Part shown: piece after piece, positions 26,000 to 38,687 of the stretch
How the letters are laid out: every line of letters starts with the position of its first letter
How positions within the stretch are numbered: the stretch's first letter is position 1
From: Episyrphus balteatus
Taxonomy: Eukaryota; Arthropoda; Insecta; Diptera; Syrphidae
Direction: 5' to 3'
Assembly: GCF_945859705.1 (NCBI RefSeq)
Contig: NC_079134.1
Location: 11,387,545 to 11,451,544 of the forward strand
Length of the DNA: 64,000 nt
Translations under genes and position numbers: made by a program
Notes under the pieces: generated by a model
Seen by the model: only the letters and a program-made list of their open reading frames with translations
The model's database searches: none
Told to the model about the DNA's origin: nothing

Positions 26000-27450
26000 T
26001 GTTTTCTTCATAAGAATAAAGGAGACTGGGCACTTTTGTATGGGACGTGGCCCATCGGTGTAACACATTGTGACATACATCAAACGAAAGGTCTCGATGA
26101 GTGTATTGTTTTTTAGTATGGGCACAAGTCTGTATCTCATGCAGGGAAAGTGCAGTGATGCATTTTATGTCTAAAAATGTATGTAATAAAATTCAGAAAA
26201 GTATACATTTTGACTAGATGCTCGATTAAATTGTTTCAAAAACATTACATAACTGTGTTGGAAGTTCAATTGGGCTATTCCATCACCAGTTTTCAACCCA
26301 TGACTTAATGCAATTTTCGGTTTTTTTAACACTTTTGTATGGGACTTGGCTCATTGGTGTAACACATTGAGACACACATTAGATGAAAGATCTCAATGAG
26401 CGTGTTTTTTTTTTTTTTTTGTATGGACAAAAGACTCTATCTCGTGCAGGGAAAGTGCAGTGGTGCATTTTATTTTTTAAATAAATGTAACACATTGAGA
26501 CTTACATCAAATAAAAGGTACTGATGAGCGCATTATTCCTTTGAATGGACACAAAACTCTTTCTCGTGGAAGGTGGAGTGTTGCATTTTATGTTCAAAAA
26601 TGTATTACAGCTTATTTTACATGTTTGTGTTTTTAGAACAAAAAAAGGTATGGTTTGGAGTTTAAATTCACTCCAACATTTTTTAGTAATATAACTTAAA
26701 GTTTGATTTGCATTTTTGAAAAATTAGTCACAACCATCGTTTATTTAAATTACTTTCAAACCAACAAAGTAGTTTCGCACACGACTTCAAAGTACAGAAA
26801 ATCATATACTAACTCAAACATTTTTTGGTATTGCATTTCATAAATATATAAAAACCGATAAATGCATTTTTTTTTTGAAAATTAGAGCAGTTGATGGATT
26901 AGTCCAACAAAACAAAGTTATTATAATGTTTTTGAATCAAGTCAATCGAGCATCTAGTCAAAATGTATGCTTTTCTGAGTTTTATTACATACATTTTTAA
27001 ACATAGAATGCATCACTGCACTTTCCCTGCACGAGACACAGACTTTTGGCCATATAAAAAAATAACAAACTCATCAAGACCTTTCATTTGAAGTATGTAT
27101 CAATGTGTTAGACAAATGAGCCACGTCCCATACAAAAGTGTTCTAAAAACCGAAAAATGCATTGCGTCATGGGTGAAAACTGGTGATGGAATAGCCCAAT
27201 TGATCTCCCAACACAGTTATATAATTTTTTTGAACCAAGTTAATCGAGCGTCTAGTCAAAATGTATACTTTTCTGAATTTTATTACATACATTTTTAGAC
27301 ATAAAATGCATCACTGCACTTTCCCTGCACGAGATACAGACTTGTGCCCATACAAAAAAATAGTAGGTACACTCATCGAGACCTTTGATTTGATGTATGT
27401 CTCAATGTGTTACACCAATGGGCCAAAATGCCCACTCTCCTTTATAAACA
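26000..27450. repeat. Large foldback built of ~300-bp tandem units
   Basis: The left arm (26000-26640) and right arm (26930-27450) are inverted copies: tttgtatgggacgtggccca / tgggccaaaatgcc..., gtgtaacacattg / caatgtgttacac, gggaaagtgcagtgatgcat / atgcatcactgcactttccc. Within each arm the unit repeats after about 300 bp (taacacattg near 26061 and 26358, a truncated one near 26487; mirrored at 27106 and 27406). Small frames over the right arm are by-products. No target duplication was identified. Confidence 0.75.
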
Positions 27451-27454
27451 CTAT

Positions 27455-30400
27455 GTTTATAACACATTTATCGAAGAAAATCGGCCCCAAAGTCAAAAAT
27501 TATCATGGGTAGGAAAAAATAATTCCATTTAAAAACTAATATCTGAGCAATATGAAAAAAGATATTAACATTTTTTAAATGCAGGTACAAAGAATAACAT
27601 TTCTTCTAAAAATCAAGACATTAGTGATGTTTTTATCATAAGTATTAACGGAGTTATTAACATTAACATGAGTAAAGGCATACAAAAGTAAGCGTTTTCT
27701 TAAATCATCGCTAAAGGGTATCAACTTTGCAGATAGAGAGTAACTGTAGAACAATTTTTTTACTTAGAATATATACAAGAATCATCCCTTATCTCATTCC
27801 GTGACACCCTGTATAAACATGCATCAAATAGAAAAAATTCAGTATAAACTATTGGTCGGCACGTTGTAAGGTACAACATGCGAAAATCATCATCAAATTT
27901 GACTGGAACCACTTTTTCCAATTTTTATAGGTCCGTGATTCCTTAAAAATGGAAATGCTCCAAATCAAGTCAACACGAAAAATAATAAAATACTGCCTCA
28001 AAATATTATCATAAGTCGATCTTCTTCACACATAAAACTTGAATCAACAGATAAAATTCAACCCACTAAAAACAAATTACATCCTTATTTCTACAACCAT
28101 TCCAACCCATTCAACCAATATTCTTCTGCTTCTAGCTGCTGTTAAGATGATGATTTTTTTGTTGTTGTTATTGTCGAACAAAGAGAAAACATTTCGTCAC
28201 CCCTAATAAATGTTTGTCCCCGACAATAACTCATTTCCCATAACCATAATCATGTAATCATCTTAGAAAAATTGTTCTCCAACAACTCTTCATGAATTAT
28301 TCAAAAGTCTCGATATGGGCGCGCGGGATAGAAAAAAAAAGCAAAAAAAAAAAGAGTCCTTAACACAACGTCAAACAACATCGTCATCGTCCTCCATGGT
28401 TCTGGTTATCCGCGTGGCTCAGATTTTTCATCATCATCTTCCATGTATAATATTTTTTTTTTCAACACAATTCTCCCCCCAAAATGCAAAGAGAACACAG
28501 AAAAAAAAATATCCCTTTTTTTGACACTTAATCTATAATAATGTCTTCAAGGAATGGCGCCCTTTCAACATCCTCGACTCGATCCAAAGCCACGGCATTA
28601 TTATATCCTTCTCGGCCGATAAACATGAATTTTCATTTTCATATTTTCTCTTCTCCAAAAGCCTCATATAGGAGTCAATGTGCTTCGATTAGTATTACGA
28701 TTATTATGTATCTAATAGCAGCAAAAAAAAAGGACTCCAAACAAGGATATGCATAGAGATGATGATGACAACCAAAAGGAACAATATCCTTATGCTTAGC
28801 ACATATTATGGAGGCGTTTACCAGCACATATTGAAAGTTATTGTGATGAGAGGCTAGAAAAATGTGCTCGATTTTCTAAATGAATTTTTAAATTATCCTA
28901 GAAAGTCCTTCGCGGTTATTTTTTTTTTTTTTTGTGCTAACTTTCACAGCCACCACAACACATCGTTGATGTAACACAGAAAAATGTTCGTTAGAAGAAA
29001 AAAAGATTGAAAAACTTTTCCAATAAATTTTTCAAAAGCATATCCTGTGTGAAAAATCTTGGCTTCTCTTCGGGTTTTGGGGGGAGAAAGGAGAGTCCTT
29101 GTTTACAGCTTGTCGAAAAATGTATTTTTTTAAGTTTTTCCATTGTTTTTTTTTTTTTGTATTCTTTCATTAAAAAATTTCCCCCTCGCTGAAAATAGGT
29201 GTGTTTTGTCCTGACTGATAAATTACACTTAATTAATTTTCCAGGACGACGACGACGATGAAAAAAAAAGGACGACAAGAAGAAAGTTAGTCTTCTCTCT
29301 GAGTTCTGAGAATATAATTTCGTCTGCTGCACTTACGTCCTTTGTGGTTCGGCCGATTATTATCTTTCGTGCAATTTTGCCGTCTCGCAGGATAATTTTT
29401 TTCCTTTTCAATTCAGTTCAGAGATCCTGGGGATATATCCTCTTGCAATCAGTTGGGTGTAGTTATTGGTGTTTTTTATGTATGCAATGTGGGCATAAAT
29501 CAGAGTTGGTTGCTGTTCCTATTGCAATTTTTTTCGCATTATTCTTTTTTTTTTCTTTATCGAAAGAATGAACTGCAGTAACAGGAGCAGGAGAGTATAG
29601 TTGGCATTTGCATCGTTCAGATATTCTCCAAGTTGTAATTTATTGACTAACTGTATTTGATTATTGTTTTGTGTCTGCATTTTCTGCAGAATTTTTTAAC
29701 TTCAAGAAGGAGGAATGGGGAAAAAGAAGTTTTTCTAGGATATCTTGATGGCAGATCATATACTTACTCTGGTTTTGAATCCTTAAGGATATTACCATAA
29801 TAAAATCCGCTTAACATCTTCCACTTAACCAATTTTTATCTTTGTCATCGCCAAACCTCACACAAATAACCAATTGTGTGCAATCAGAAAACAAAGTTAC
29901 CGAAGAGGAGCCATCAGGCAGGAGCAAAAAGGACGATTTTTATTTTTGGTTTGGCTCCATCATGAAACAAAAAAAACAAAAAAAAAAAAATAAACCACAG
30001 TCGACGACGCCTTTTCAAATCCAATGTCATTCACGGGGAGATGAAAATAAAAAAAAAAAAAAACTAAATAACGAAGGATCTACGAGAGAGGAAAAAAATA
30101 GTATCTAAAGGATATTGTCGCATTACCAGGCAATAAAAACGAATTCACAAATCCTCGATTTACATTTTAAAGGATATGCGGTGTGGCTAGGCTATATGTG
30201 TCTATATGGAAGGAGTTGGGGACATGGATAGAGAAATGGAGATGCTGCGCATCGTATAACGGTGGCAATCTCATTGGAAAATCTGTTGTCGTTGGCAGAC
30301 GTTACAGTTCTTTTCGGCGGCTGCCGATAATGTGAATGGGGCGTTGAGCCTTGACAAGGAGTTGGGTAGAAATTGGTGATGGGATTCCCAGCAGTTATGG

Positions 30401-31545
30401 AAAACAATGGCACACGATTGAAATGACTCCCAGTTCCCGTTATAGTATTGTCTTCGGTGTTGGGTAAAAAGGGGTGACAGTTTTCCGCTGCTGAGTTTTT
30501 CTATTTTTAACTTTTTTCTTCTTCGATGATGATGGTGGCAGTATGGCGGCGCGTCAACTGAGGTTTTTCTTTTCTGAAACTTAAATCCCAGTGTCGCGCT
30601 GTTGTTCGGATTCTCGCGCACATTTGCGGTGGCGACGCGTTGGTGACACTATAGCAAAACTTATAGAGATTCCATTTTTTTTTCTTTTGTTCACAATCCA
30701 AAGGAGGATTTTGAATCGTTTTGTGTTATTGTGTGAAAAATTCGAGAGGTGAGGTTGGTGGAGAGAAAGAAATTTATTCAATACTTTTCTGCTATGTGAT
30801 TTACTATAGAGATTAAATGTGTAGTATATTGAAATTGCTGTGGAAGTTTTCGAATGCAATGGAGGAAATAAAAAGAGTCTTTTGAAGTACCTAGAGAGAG
30901 AAAGTTAAATTAAGAAGAACCATATTGTGGTGAATGGACGTTAAGGTGGCCACTGTCGTTTATTTAATTTTATGTTAGTACTTTAGTTGAGTTGATTTCC
31001 CCGATTTACCTAACTTTGTTTAAAGTCGTTGTGGTAAAAATATATGCGGAAAAGTTAGAATCTCGTGAATTCTATCACAATAATGCAGCTATGGTTAAAT
31101 TGACTTCCGGTGAATATATGCATTTACATCATTGCTGTTGAAAACTCCCAGACTCAAAGTGAGTTTTTCGCTTTAGCAGCTTTCACATTTTGAACAAGTT
31201 AATTCAACTTACATTTGAATCGTTTATTTCAGAAACAACATAATTCCATGGGTACTAACTTTTCAGGAGCAACAAAAAAACTGTTTTATATGTTAAAATT
31301 CCTCAACTGTTAAAATTAAGAGTATACCGAGTTAGAATCTAGCTAAAGACGCATTTAAAAACCATTAAAATATAAACTTTTTTTTTTAAACCCGCTATTT
31401 TTAAGCCTTTAAAGTCTGAAAGTTTCTTAAATAAACGAATTTTGTTGGTTAAACTTTTGTTTTTACCCAGCTATAGCTTTTGACTCCTGCTTCTGATTTT
31501 AATGAATAAAATAGCAGTAGTTAGAGTGAATCTTAACCTTTTTAT
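27455..31545. other. Unique non-coding stretch rich in AGGATAT/AAGGAC words
   Basis: No conserved coding frame. Aggatat or tatcct words near 28510, 28603, 28742, 28783, 29430, 29738, 29783, 30110 and 30169, and aaggac words near 28732, 29274, 29338 and 29925. The His/Arg-rich frames at 30192-30860 overlap on one strand in different phases and are not convincing. Confidence 0.45.
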
Positions 31546-31550
31546 TGATG

Positions 31551-31600
31551 TACTAGCCGACCCACCCGTTGCATAGCGCTTCGCTGCTATGGTTATGAGT
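31551..31600 (+). repeat. GC-rich repeat-end motif before the minisatellite
   Basis: tactagccgacccacccgtt then gcatagcgcttcgctgctat is a sharp GC-rich island. It resembles, from memory, a widespread insect repeat terminus (actagccgacccg...). It directly precedes the minisatellite, which may therefore be the tail of that element. Confidence 0.35.
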
Positions 31601-31639
31601 GGAATTAAATAGTGTTTTATGTTTAGTGTTTTATGTACA

Positions 31640-32145
31640 TATATAATTGAATGTTGGTTAGATTGTTTGTATGTTTGTTTGATTGTTTGACTGTGTGTTT
31701 GATTGTTTGTTTGATTGTTTGTTTGATTGTTTGTTTGATTGTTTGTTTGATTGTTTGTTTGATTGTTTGTTTGATTGTTTGTTTGATTGTTTGTTTGTTT
31801 GATTATTCGTTTGATTGTGTTTGATTGTATGTTTGATTGTTTAGTTTGTTTGATTGATTGTTTGTTTGATTGTTTGTTTGATTGTTCGTTTGTTGTAAGT
31901 GTTTTGTTGTTTGGTTGTTTGTTTGATTGTTTGTTTGATTATTTGTTTGATTGTGTTTGATTGTATGTTTGATTGTTTAGTTTGTTTGATTGATTGTTTG
32001 TTTGATTGTTTTTTTGATTGTTTGTTTGATTGTTTGTTTGATTGTTGTTTGATTGTATGTTTGATTGTTTGTTTGATTGTTTGTTTGATTGTTTGTTTGA
32101 TTGTTCGTTTGTTGTAAGTGTTTTGTTGTTTGGTTGTATAATGAT
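31640..32145 (+). repeat. TTTGATTG/TTTG minisatellite with higher-order duplication
   Basis: Long array of tttgattgtttg (12-bp) units with variants. A block of roughly 220 bp is itself duplicated: the string ttgttcgtttgttgtaagtg then ttttgttgtttggttgt ends both halves (31883-31919 and 32101-32137). The Leu/Cys/Val/Asp-rich frame across it is purely repeat-derived. Confidence 0.9.
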
Positions 32146-32633
32146 TTAATTGTTTGGTTGCCTCTTGTTTTTTGTCTGTCGATTGTTAATTGTTGTTTAT
32201 TATCTGATGTTCATTGTTTCATGTTTATTGTTAGGTGTTGATTTTTTGTTATTAAATTGTTTGGTTGGTTATTGGGGTGTTTGGTTGTTTGTTGGTCCTT
32301 GTTTGTTGTTTGGCGCTTGTTGCTTCTTTTTGTTGTTGTTGTTGTTGTTGTACACATGAATACATTTAATCATTTAAAAAACTACTTCTTGGACACGTTA
32401 TATGAATAAGGGTGGGGTTAAAGTTTTAGTGGGGTTAACAGTAAAGTGGGTTTGAGTTTGTTTATATGCAAAGTTTATTATAACTTAAACAATATTATGT
32501 ATTTTGATGATCAAGTATCAACTTTTGAATCTACAAAATTTTATTATAGGTACATCTCCTGTTTCAATTATCTCTCATGCTTTCTATTGACGGAACATAA
32601 TATTGATTTCTGATTGTATGATAACACTGGTCA

Positions 32634-33578
32634 ACAAGGTTTTTGCCACAAGAACTAAAATATACTTTTCTAGTAGTTTTTGGGGTGCTGAAGTCGAATC
32701 TGAAGTCAGAAAAATTTGATTGGCCTTCATTTTTGAAATATAACCGTTAGAAAATGTCAAAAAACGTAATTTTGGCTGTTTTCGAGGTTATGTTTTTATG
32801 TGGAGTAATTAATTGTGAATAAATTTGTAACGGTGACTATAAGAGCTAGTTTTATTCTTTCAAAAAATGTTTTAATCTTTCCGATATCTCTTTTATAGCC
32901 CGAGATATTTAAAATTTAAGTAGCGGTCTTTGAATGAGGAACAACACTGGCCAACCAAATTACACTTTTTTTGCCACACGAATCAAAATATACTTTTCTG
33001 AAGGTTTTTGGGTTGCTGAACTCGAATCCACAATCAGAAAAATTCTATTAGCCTTCGTTCTTAAAATATTACCGTTATAAAATGCAAAAAAGGGTTTTTT
33101 TTTATAACGGTTATATTTCAAGAACGGAGGCTAATAGAATTTTTCCGATTGCGGATTTGAGTTCAGCAACTCGAAAACCTTCAGAAAAGTATATTTTGGT
33201 TCTTGTGGCAAAAATTCTGTGACCAGTGACTTAAACTTTAGATTAAGTTTAGTTTCTCTTTGACTTATTAAATGAAACTTAAGATATCTCGAGCAATAAA
33301 AGAGATATCGGGAAAATTTAAACAGTTTTTGAAAGAAGAATATATGTTCTTATAATAACCGTTACAAATTTGTTTTTAATGAATTACCCCACATAAAAAC
33401 AGAACCTCGAAAACAACCAAAATTACGTTTTTTGACATTATCTAACGGTAATATTTCAAAAACGAAGGCCAATCAAATTTTTCTGACTTCAGATTCGGAT
33501 TTAGCACCTCAAAAACTACTAGAAAAGTATATTTTGGTTCTTGTGGCAAAAAAAAAGTTTAATTTTGTTGACCAGTGT
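32634..33578. mobile_element. Family B hairpin element (outer), ACACTGG...CCAGTGT
   Basis: The ends acactggtcaacaag and cttttgttgaccagtgt-like are inverted. The two halves match over hundreds of bases (acgtaattttggctgttttc against gaaaacaaccaaaattacgt; tccgatatctcttttatagc against its inverse). The element is nearly all inverted repeat. A smaller member sits in its loop (32944-33229). No coding capacity. Confidence 0.75.
32944..33229. mobile_element. Family B hairpin element (inner), nested in the outer copy
   Basis: A 286-bp near-complete hairpin: acactggcc...tttttttgccac on the left against gtggcaaaaattctgtgacc then agtg on the right, with aacggttatatttcaagaac against its inverse at the turn. 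Its ends interrupt the loop of the outer element, so it inserted later or arose by self-insertion. Confidence 0.7.
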
Positions 33579-33973
33579 AATTATCTCAGGATATTGAATA
33601 TGAAATTATTAGAAATTTTACACAGTCATAGTTTATTTAATTACCTATCTACAGTATAAATTTAATTTATATATCTATTAAAACAAAGAAGTTATAATCA
33701 AATGATTTTTCGTGTCGCTTTTTCGTTTCATCTTGTTTCAAATCACTACGATACTAAAGAAGTTTTCACAAAAAATATTTAATAAAAGAAAAAAAAATAT
33801 TTGCTAAATACGCTTGAAAATATTTATATTTTCATATAAGCCTACAAAAACAATTGCAATTTCTAATATTATTTTTTATTAAAAATTCATCTAGGGTTAA
33901 GTGCGTTGCACTTTGTTGCATGAAAAAAAGTAATATTGGCAACACTTGTAACATAAAATAAGTGCCTTCTGGT

Positions 33974-34172
33974 ATGGTCGACGATTGTATATATATTTCC
34001 ATAGTACTATCAAGGAGACAAACGATCTTAGAAACTCTAGTGGGAGCTTAAAAAAGCAGAATTTGTATGAAATAAATGCACTGATCGCTACCTCAAAATA
34101 GTTGTGACTTAAAGTAATACTAAATTCGACTTCATGATAGTAGTATAGAAATATATATACAATGTGGTCAAC
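33974..34172. repeat. Short inverted repeat (~40-bp arms)
   Basis: tggtcgacgattgtatatat then atttccatagtactatca (33974-34017) is matched inverted by tgatagtagtatagaaatat then atatacaatgtggtca (34129-34172). The loop of about 110 bp is unremarkable. Confidence 0.6.
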
Positions 34173-34668
34173 TACGTTTGTAAGTTTGAGCAAGTTCAAT
34201 TGAGACAGTAAATTTTGTGACTTTTCATCAAATGTTATCGTTCATGTTAATCGGTACTATTTTTAGTATTTCTTTTTCTATATATGTAGATAGTAAATAT
34301 TCAAAAATATTTTCTGCGAAAGAAGTAAAGTCGTAAAGATAAAATTAAAAGACATATTAAAATCAGATAGGTAGCTCAAAAAAGTGAAAAAAGATGGTAC
34401 CCGTTAAAGTTACCAGAAAGATAAATGACTGGAGGAAGCACTAATGAAAATATTATCATACGTGTGTTATTATTGCAAATAGATTGCATTTAAAACAAAA
34501 GAAACAATTTGTCTACCAACAAAATTTGATAGGGCGGTCTTACCCTCATGTGGGGCCAAGAAAGTTTTTTTTTATGTTTTTTCAAAACGTATTATCTTCT
34601 TTTCAGTGTTTTTTTTATTAATTTTGAGAGTTTCTAAAAAAATAATAAACTTAATGAAAAAAGACTAT

Positions 34669-34793
34669 GGGCCATATTCATTGACGCTGTCTAAGTTATT
34701 ACTAAAAAAGACTGGAGTTTATCCTTTTTAAATAACATTTTATAAACCCCAGTCTAAGATAAACCGGGGTCTTAAGACGACTATTAATGCCCC
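34669..34793. mobile_element. Small GGGCC-ended MITE
   Basis: It starts gggccatattcattgacg and ends with an inverted, diverged partner (gacgactattaatgcccc). An inner hairpin (agactggagtttat against ataaaccccagtct) strengthens the fold. Flanking duplications are not evident. It is like other GGGCC-ended elements in this window. Confidence 0.5.
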
Positions 34794-34881
34794 TTTATTT
34801 TAATTAGAAGAAGTTTTTTATTGGTTTTAAGACAGTTAAACACTGAAAGGCCAGACGGCCTTTCCCCTACTTTCCCTAATA

Positions 34882-36074
34882 ACACTGGTCTGCAAAATTT
34901 AACTTTTTTTTTCTCCTTCAAATAATTGTTTGATATTATGACAGATTAGACTTTCTTGAATCTAAACCTGGTTTCAGAAAAATTCTATCAGGTACCATTT
35001 TTGTAAAAATGATTTTTGAAAAATGTGGGTAGTTTCTAAAAAATCAACCTTTTAGATTTATTTGAACTCGTGCAAAATTAAAACTATTTGTAGCATTGAG
35101 CTCAAATTTGGAGGACTTATTCCTCGTAATATGGCCTATCGATTCACACCAAATATGTCCTTTTACATTAATGTTTACTCATGTTTTAAAATACTGATTT
35201 ATAAAAAAAGCAGAAATATCGAAACCCTTTACTTTTTAGTAAATCCAACATGAACAAAAACACCTTAATTAAGGAAAATGTAAAATATCAACGCCCATTA
35301 TATTTAAAAAGTCAAATATGTAAAGAAAACCATAATAAAATACATTAAAAAAATTTTTTACGTGTTTTGTAATTTTATATACTATTTATCTATGTATTTA
35401 TAAATATCTTATTTGTAATAAACCATTCGATAAACTGACTTATAAAGCTTCAGATTTGTTTCTCCTAGAAACAAAAGTATACTTTTCTTAAAATTTTTGA
35501 TGTGCTGAGTTAGAATCCGAAGTCAAAAAAATTCTATCACGTGAGGATTTTAAGATATTCGCATTAAAGTATCACAAAATCAAGCTTTTTCTTAGAAAAT
35601 CTCAATAAAAACTACTATATCTCACAAACCAGAGCTGACCGAAATTTTGAGTTCGGATTCAAAATCAGCACACTAAAGTCCATTAGAAAAGTATATTTTT
35701 TTTTTCTAGGGAGAAAGATATAATAATTTTTAAAGATAAGTTTTTTTTATGATAAGATATGCCAAACCTACTAAACTTACTTAAGATATCTCGGAGAAGA
35801 AAAGAGATATTGAGAAGATTGAAACTTAATTTGAAAGAAAAAAATAAGTTCTTTTAAAAACCGTAAGAATTTTAATTGAAAAATATTACATTATGCCAAA
35901 ATATTTCTTCGAAAACAGCAAAAAAATGGGTTTTTGAGATTGTCTAACGGGAATATCTGAAAAACGTGACGTACTACATCAATTCTGACTTCGGATTCGG
36001 AATCAGCATACAAAAATCCTTTAGAAAAGTATACATAGTTTTATTTAAAGGAGGATTTCCTTGCAGACCAGTGT
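34882..36074. mobile_element. Family B element, 1.2 kb, with an inner hairpin
   Basis: The ends acactggtctgcaaa and tttccttgcagaccagtgt-like are inverted. A second inverted pair (about 35450-35540 against 35620-35725; gtatacttttctt.../...agaaaagtatattttt) lies within. Shared family B blocks (gatatctcgg, ttctgacttcggattcg) are present. Non-coding. Confidence 0.65.
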
Positions 36075-36197
36075 AAGCTTTGAATGTTATCTTTCATTTA
36101 AAATCGCATTTATAATGATCAAAAATTAATTTCCGAATTTATAATTAATTGTTTTTTAAGATTAATCCAGAGTTCAAAAATTAATTCATTTTATGAC

Positions 36198-36535
36198 TAA
36201 AAGCGTTGAATTTTGCCTTACATATAAGGATAATTCAATTATTTTTCATTAAGCTTGTAATTGACGCAGAATAATGTTTGATATGGATACATTTTTAATT
36301 TATCAAGTTTGCGAAAAAAAAGTAATCATAACAGTTAAAAGTGTAATATTTAGTCAGTTTTTGGAATTGAAGACTTTCTTGCTTTAGTTTTTCAAAAATT
36401 TTCAAGGTTTTTTTTTTTTTTTAAATTTATACATAATATTGCATTTCTATTGATATACAAATCCAGCAATTATTAAGGAAACTGTGAGCAATAATGTGCT
36501 GGTGTTTTACAATATTTCAACTTTTCATAGATTTA
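36198..36535 (+). repeat. Family L repeat, copy 1 (uninterrupted)
   Basis: Shares gttgaattttgcctta, caattatttttcattaagct then tgtaattgac, tttctattgatat and aaggaaactgtga with the interrupted copy at 37850-40080. It provides the empty site for the two insertions there. Non-coding. Confidence 0.65.
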
Positions 36536-36539
36536 CCTA

Positions 36540-37845
36540 TAAAATTTTAAATTTTATGATATTTGAAAAATTAATTTGAAGCTCGTAGACATTATAAAGC
36601 AATAATTTTTATTAGTGTAGTATCTAAAGCAAATTATTAGAAAACCCGGCCGAACAGATCTGATTTTGATGATCTTTTTTTTTTAAACGATGAAATTAAA
36701 TTTTTTTTAACAAAACCATTTTTTTGCTTAAATTTCATAAGATAAATGATACTAAAGATTCTCTACGTAATTTAAGGAAAACAAATATATGGTAGTAAAA
36801 GACTACCTTTAATTTTCTCACGAACTGACTTCAAATGCAAACAAAATATTTTAAACCCAACGGCAGCACCTACAATATTTGCATACCTACACTTTTTAAA
36901 AAAAAACCAGAATCTCATTTCTATCTATATAAATTTAAATTCACTATATAATCAAGACTTTTTGAAAAATTGGTCCTCAACTGAGAGTTTTGTAAAAAAA
37001 AACCTTACTAAAAATTTTTAAATGGCTTTTTTTTCAAACTTTTTCCTAGTAATATTTGAATTTATTTAAAAAAAAATTTTGGCCATAGATATTATCAGAT
37101 GAATTCCGAAGAGGAAAAGGTAATATTTTTTACAGATTTGAAAAAAAAAAAAATAAAAATTACTTCATTTTCATTTGATTTTTTGATAAAAACAGAATTT
37201 TTGCATTAAAATAATTGATTTTCTCAAAGACTTTGGCAAATAAGAACTTTAAACTTTTGCTATTTTACTTTCAACAATAAGGGCTATTGAATGGTGAAAA
37301 AATAACTTTATATTTAAATGTTGAACTTAAAAAAAATTAGCTAATTTACAAAAAAAAAATAGTTAATTTTTTTTTTCAAAACTTCTATCAAAAAAGTTCT
37401 TCGAAAATGAAATACTTTTAAATTTTTTTCATAAACTGTAATACATATTGACATTTCCTTTTATAATTTCAAATTTTAAAAAATGTGGATAAAAAAATTT
37501 GAAAAATAAATGCAATTTATATTACGAAAAAGTTTTTAAAAGGAAATGTTAAAATTTTTAAATAATTTCTTATTTCAAATACTGCCACTTTTGGAGCTTT
37601 AGTTACTCTACACTTTTAATGCAGCTGGTCAGAATAAGTGAGAGAAAAACATTTTATTTTTCAAATAAAACCTTCAAAAATTATGGTAATTTTCAGTATT
37701 ATTAATTGATCAAAATACATACAGTGACCCTAAATATCATGATTTATTTGAGAACCCATTTATTGTAATTTAAAAATAAAAATACCGAAGTAATAAGTGG
37801 ATTTCTGAAATCAAATCAGAGTTTTTAGAATATGAATTTTTTCCG
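36540..37845. other. Very AT-rich non-coding stretch
   Basis: Long A and T runs and no clear repeat partner in the window beyond weak similarity to the A/T-run blocks of family D. No gene seen. Confidence 0.45.
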
Positions 37846-37987
37846 ACCAAATACCTTGAATTTTGCTTAGAATTGCGTATAAGCATATTTCAATTATTTT
37901 TCAAGACGCTTGTAATTGACATACAGTAAAGTTGATAAGTCAAATTAAGCATACGTTTGTGTAGAAAAATAGTAAATTAGATATATA

Positions 37988-38638
37988 ACACTGGTTAACA
38001 AAATTAAACTTTTTTTTTGTTGCCGAAACAAAATTATACTTTTCTGAAGGTTTTCAGTGTGCTGAACTCGAATCCGAAGTCAAAAAAAATTAATCAGCTC
38101 CCGTTTTTGAAATATTACCGTTAGAGTATGCAGTACTTCGGACCTTATTTTTTTATATAAGGAAAATTGTTTGAGCATATTTAGTAACGGTTTTTATAAG
38201 AACTATTTATCACCTTTTTAAATCTGTTTAAATCTTTCCGATATCTTTTTTATTGCCCGAGATATCCTCAGTTGTTTGGTATTTTTATAAATTTTATGAC
38301 GTCATTATCTCCTTTATGATATATGAAGAAAAACCCACTTACTTAATTTTAAGATATCTCGGGCAATACAAAAGATATTGAAAAGATTTAAACAGTTATC
38401 GAAAGATGGAAAACAGTTTTTATAGAAACCGTTACTAAATATTCTCAAACAATTTTCCTTATACAAAAGAATAAGGTCCGAAGAAATCAAAAAAACGTTT
38501 TTTTGCATTTTCTAACGGTAATATCTCAAAAACGGGAGCTGATTAGTTGTTTATGACTTCGGATTCGAGTTCAACACACTGAAAACCTTCAGAAAAGTAT
38601 ATTTTTGTTTCGGCAACAAAACCTTTGTAAACCAGTGT
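37988..38638. mobile_element. Family B hairpin element inserted in family L
   Basis: A 651-bp hairpin, acactggttaacaaaattaa at the left and caaaacctttgtaaaccagt then gt at the right. Arms match over about 250 bp each (acttttctgaaggttttcag against its inverse; tttttattgcccgagatatc against its inverse). Family L sequence is recognisable on both sides. No coding content. Confidence 0.75.
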
Positions 38639-38687
38639 AATTAATGCATAAGAAAAGTAATCAAAGCGGTAAAAAATGTAGTACTTA

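Noticed and set aside
31899..32117. Frame encoding repeated CLIVCLIV/CLFD residues that looks like a membrane protein
   Set aside because: It is only the translation of the TTTGATTG minisatellite.
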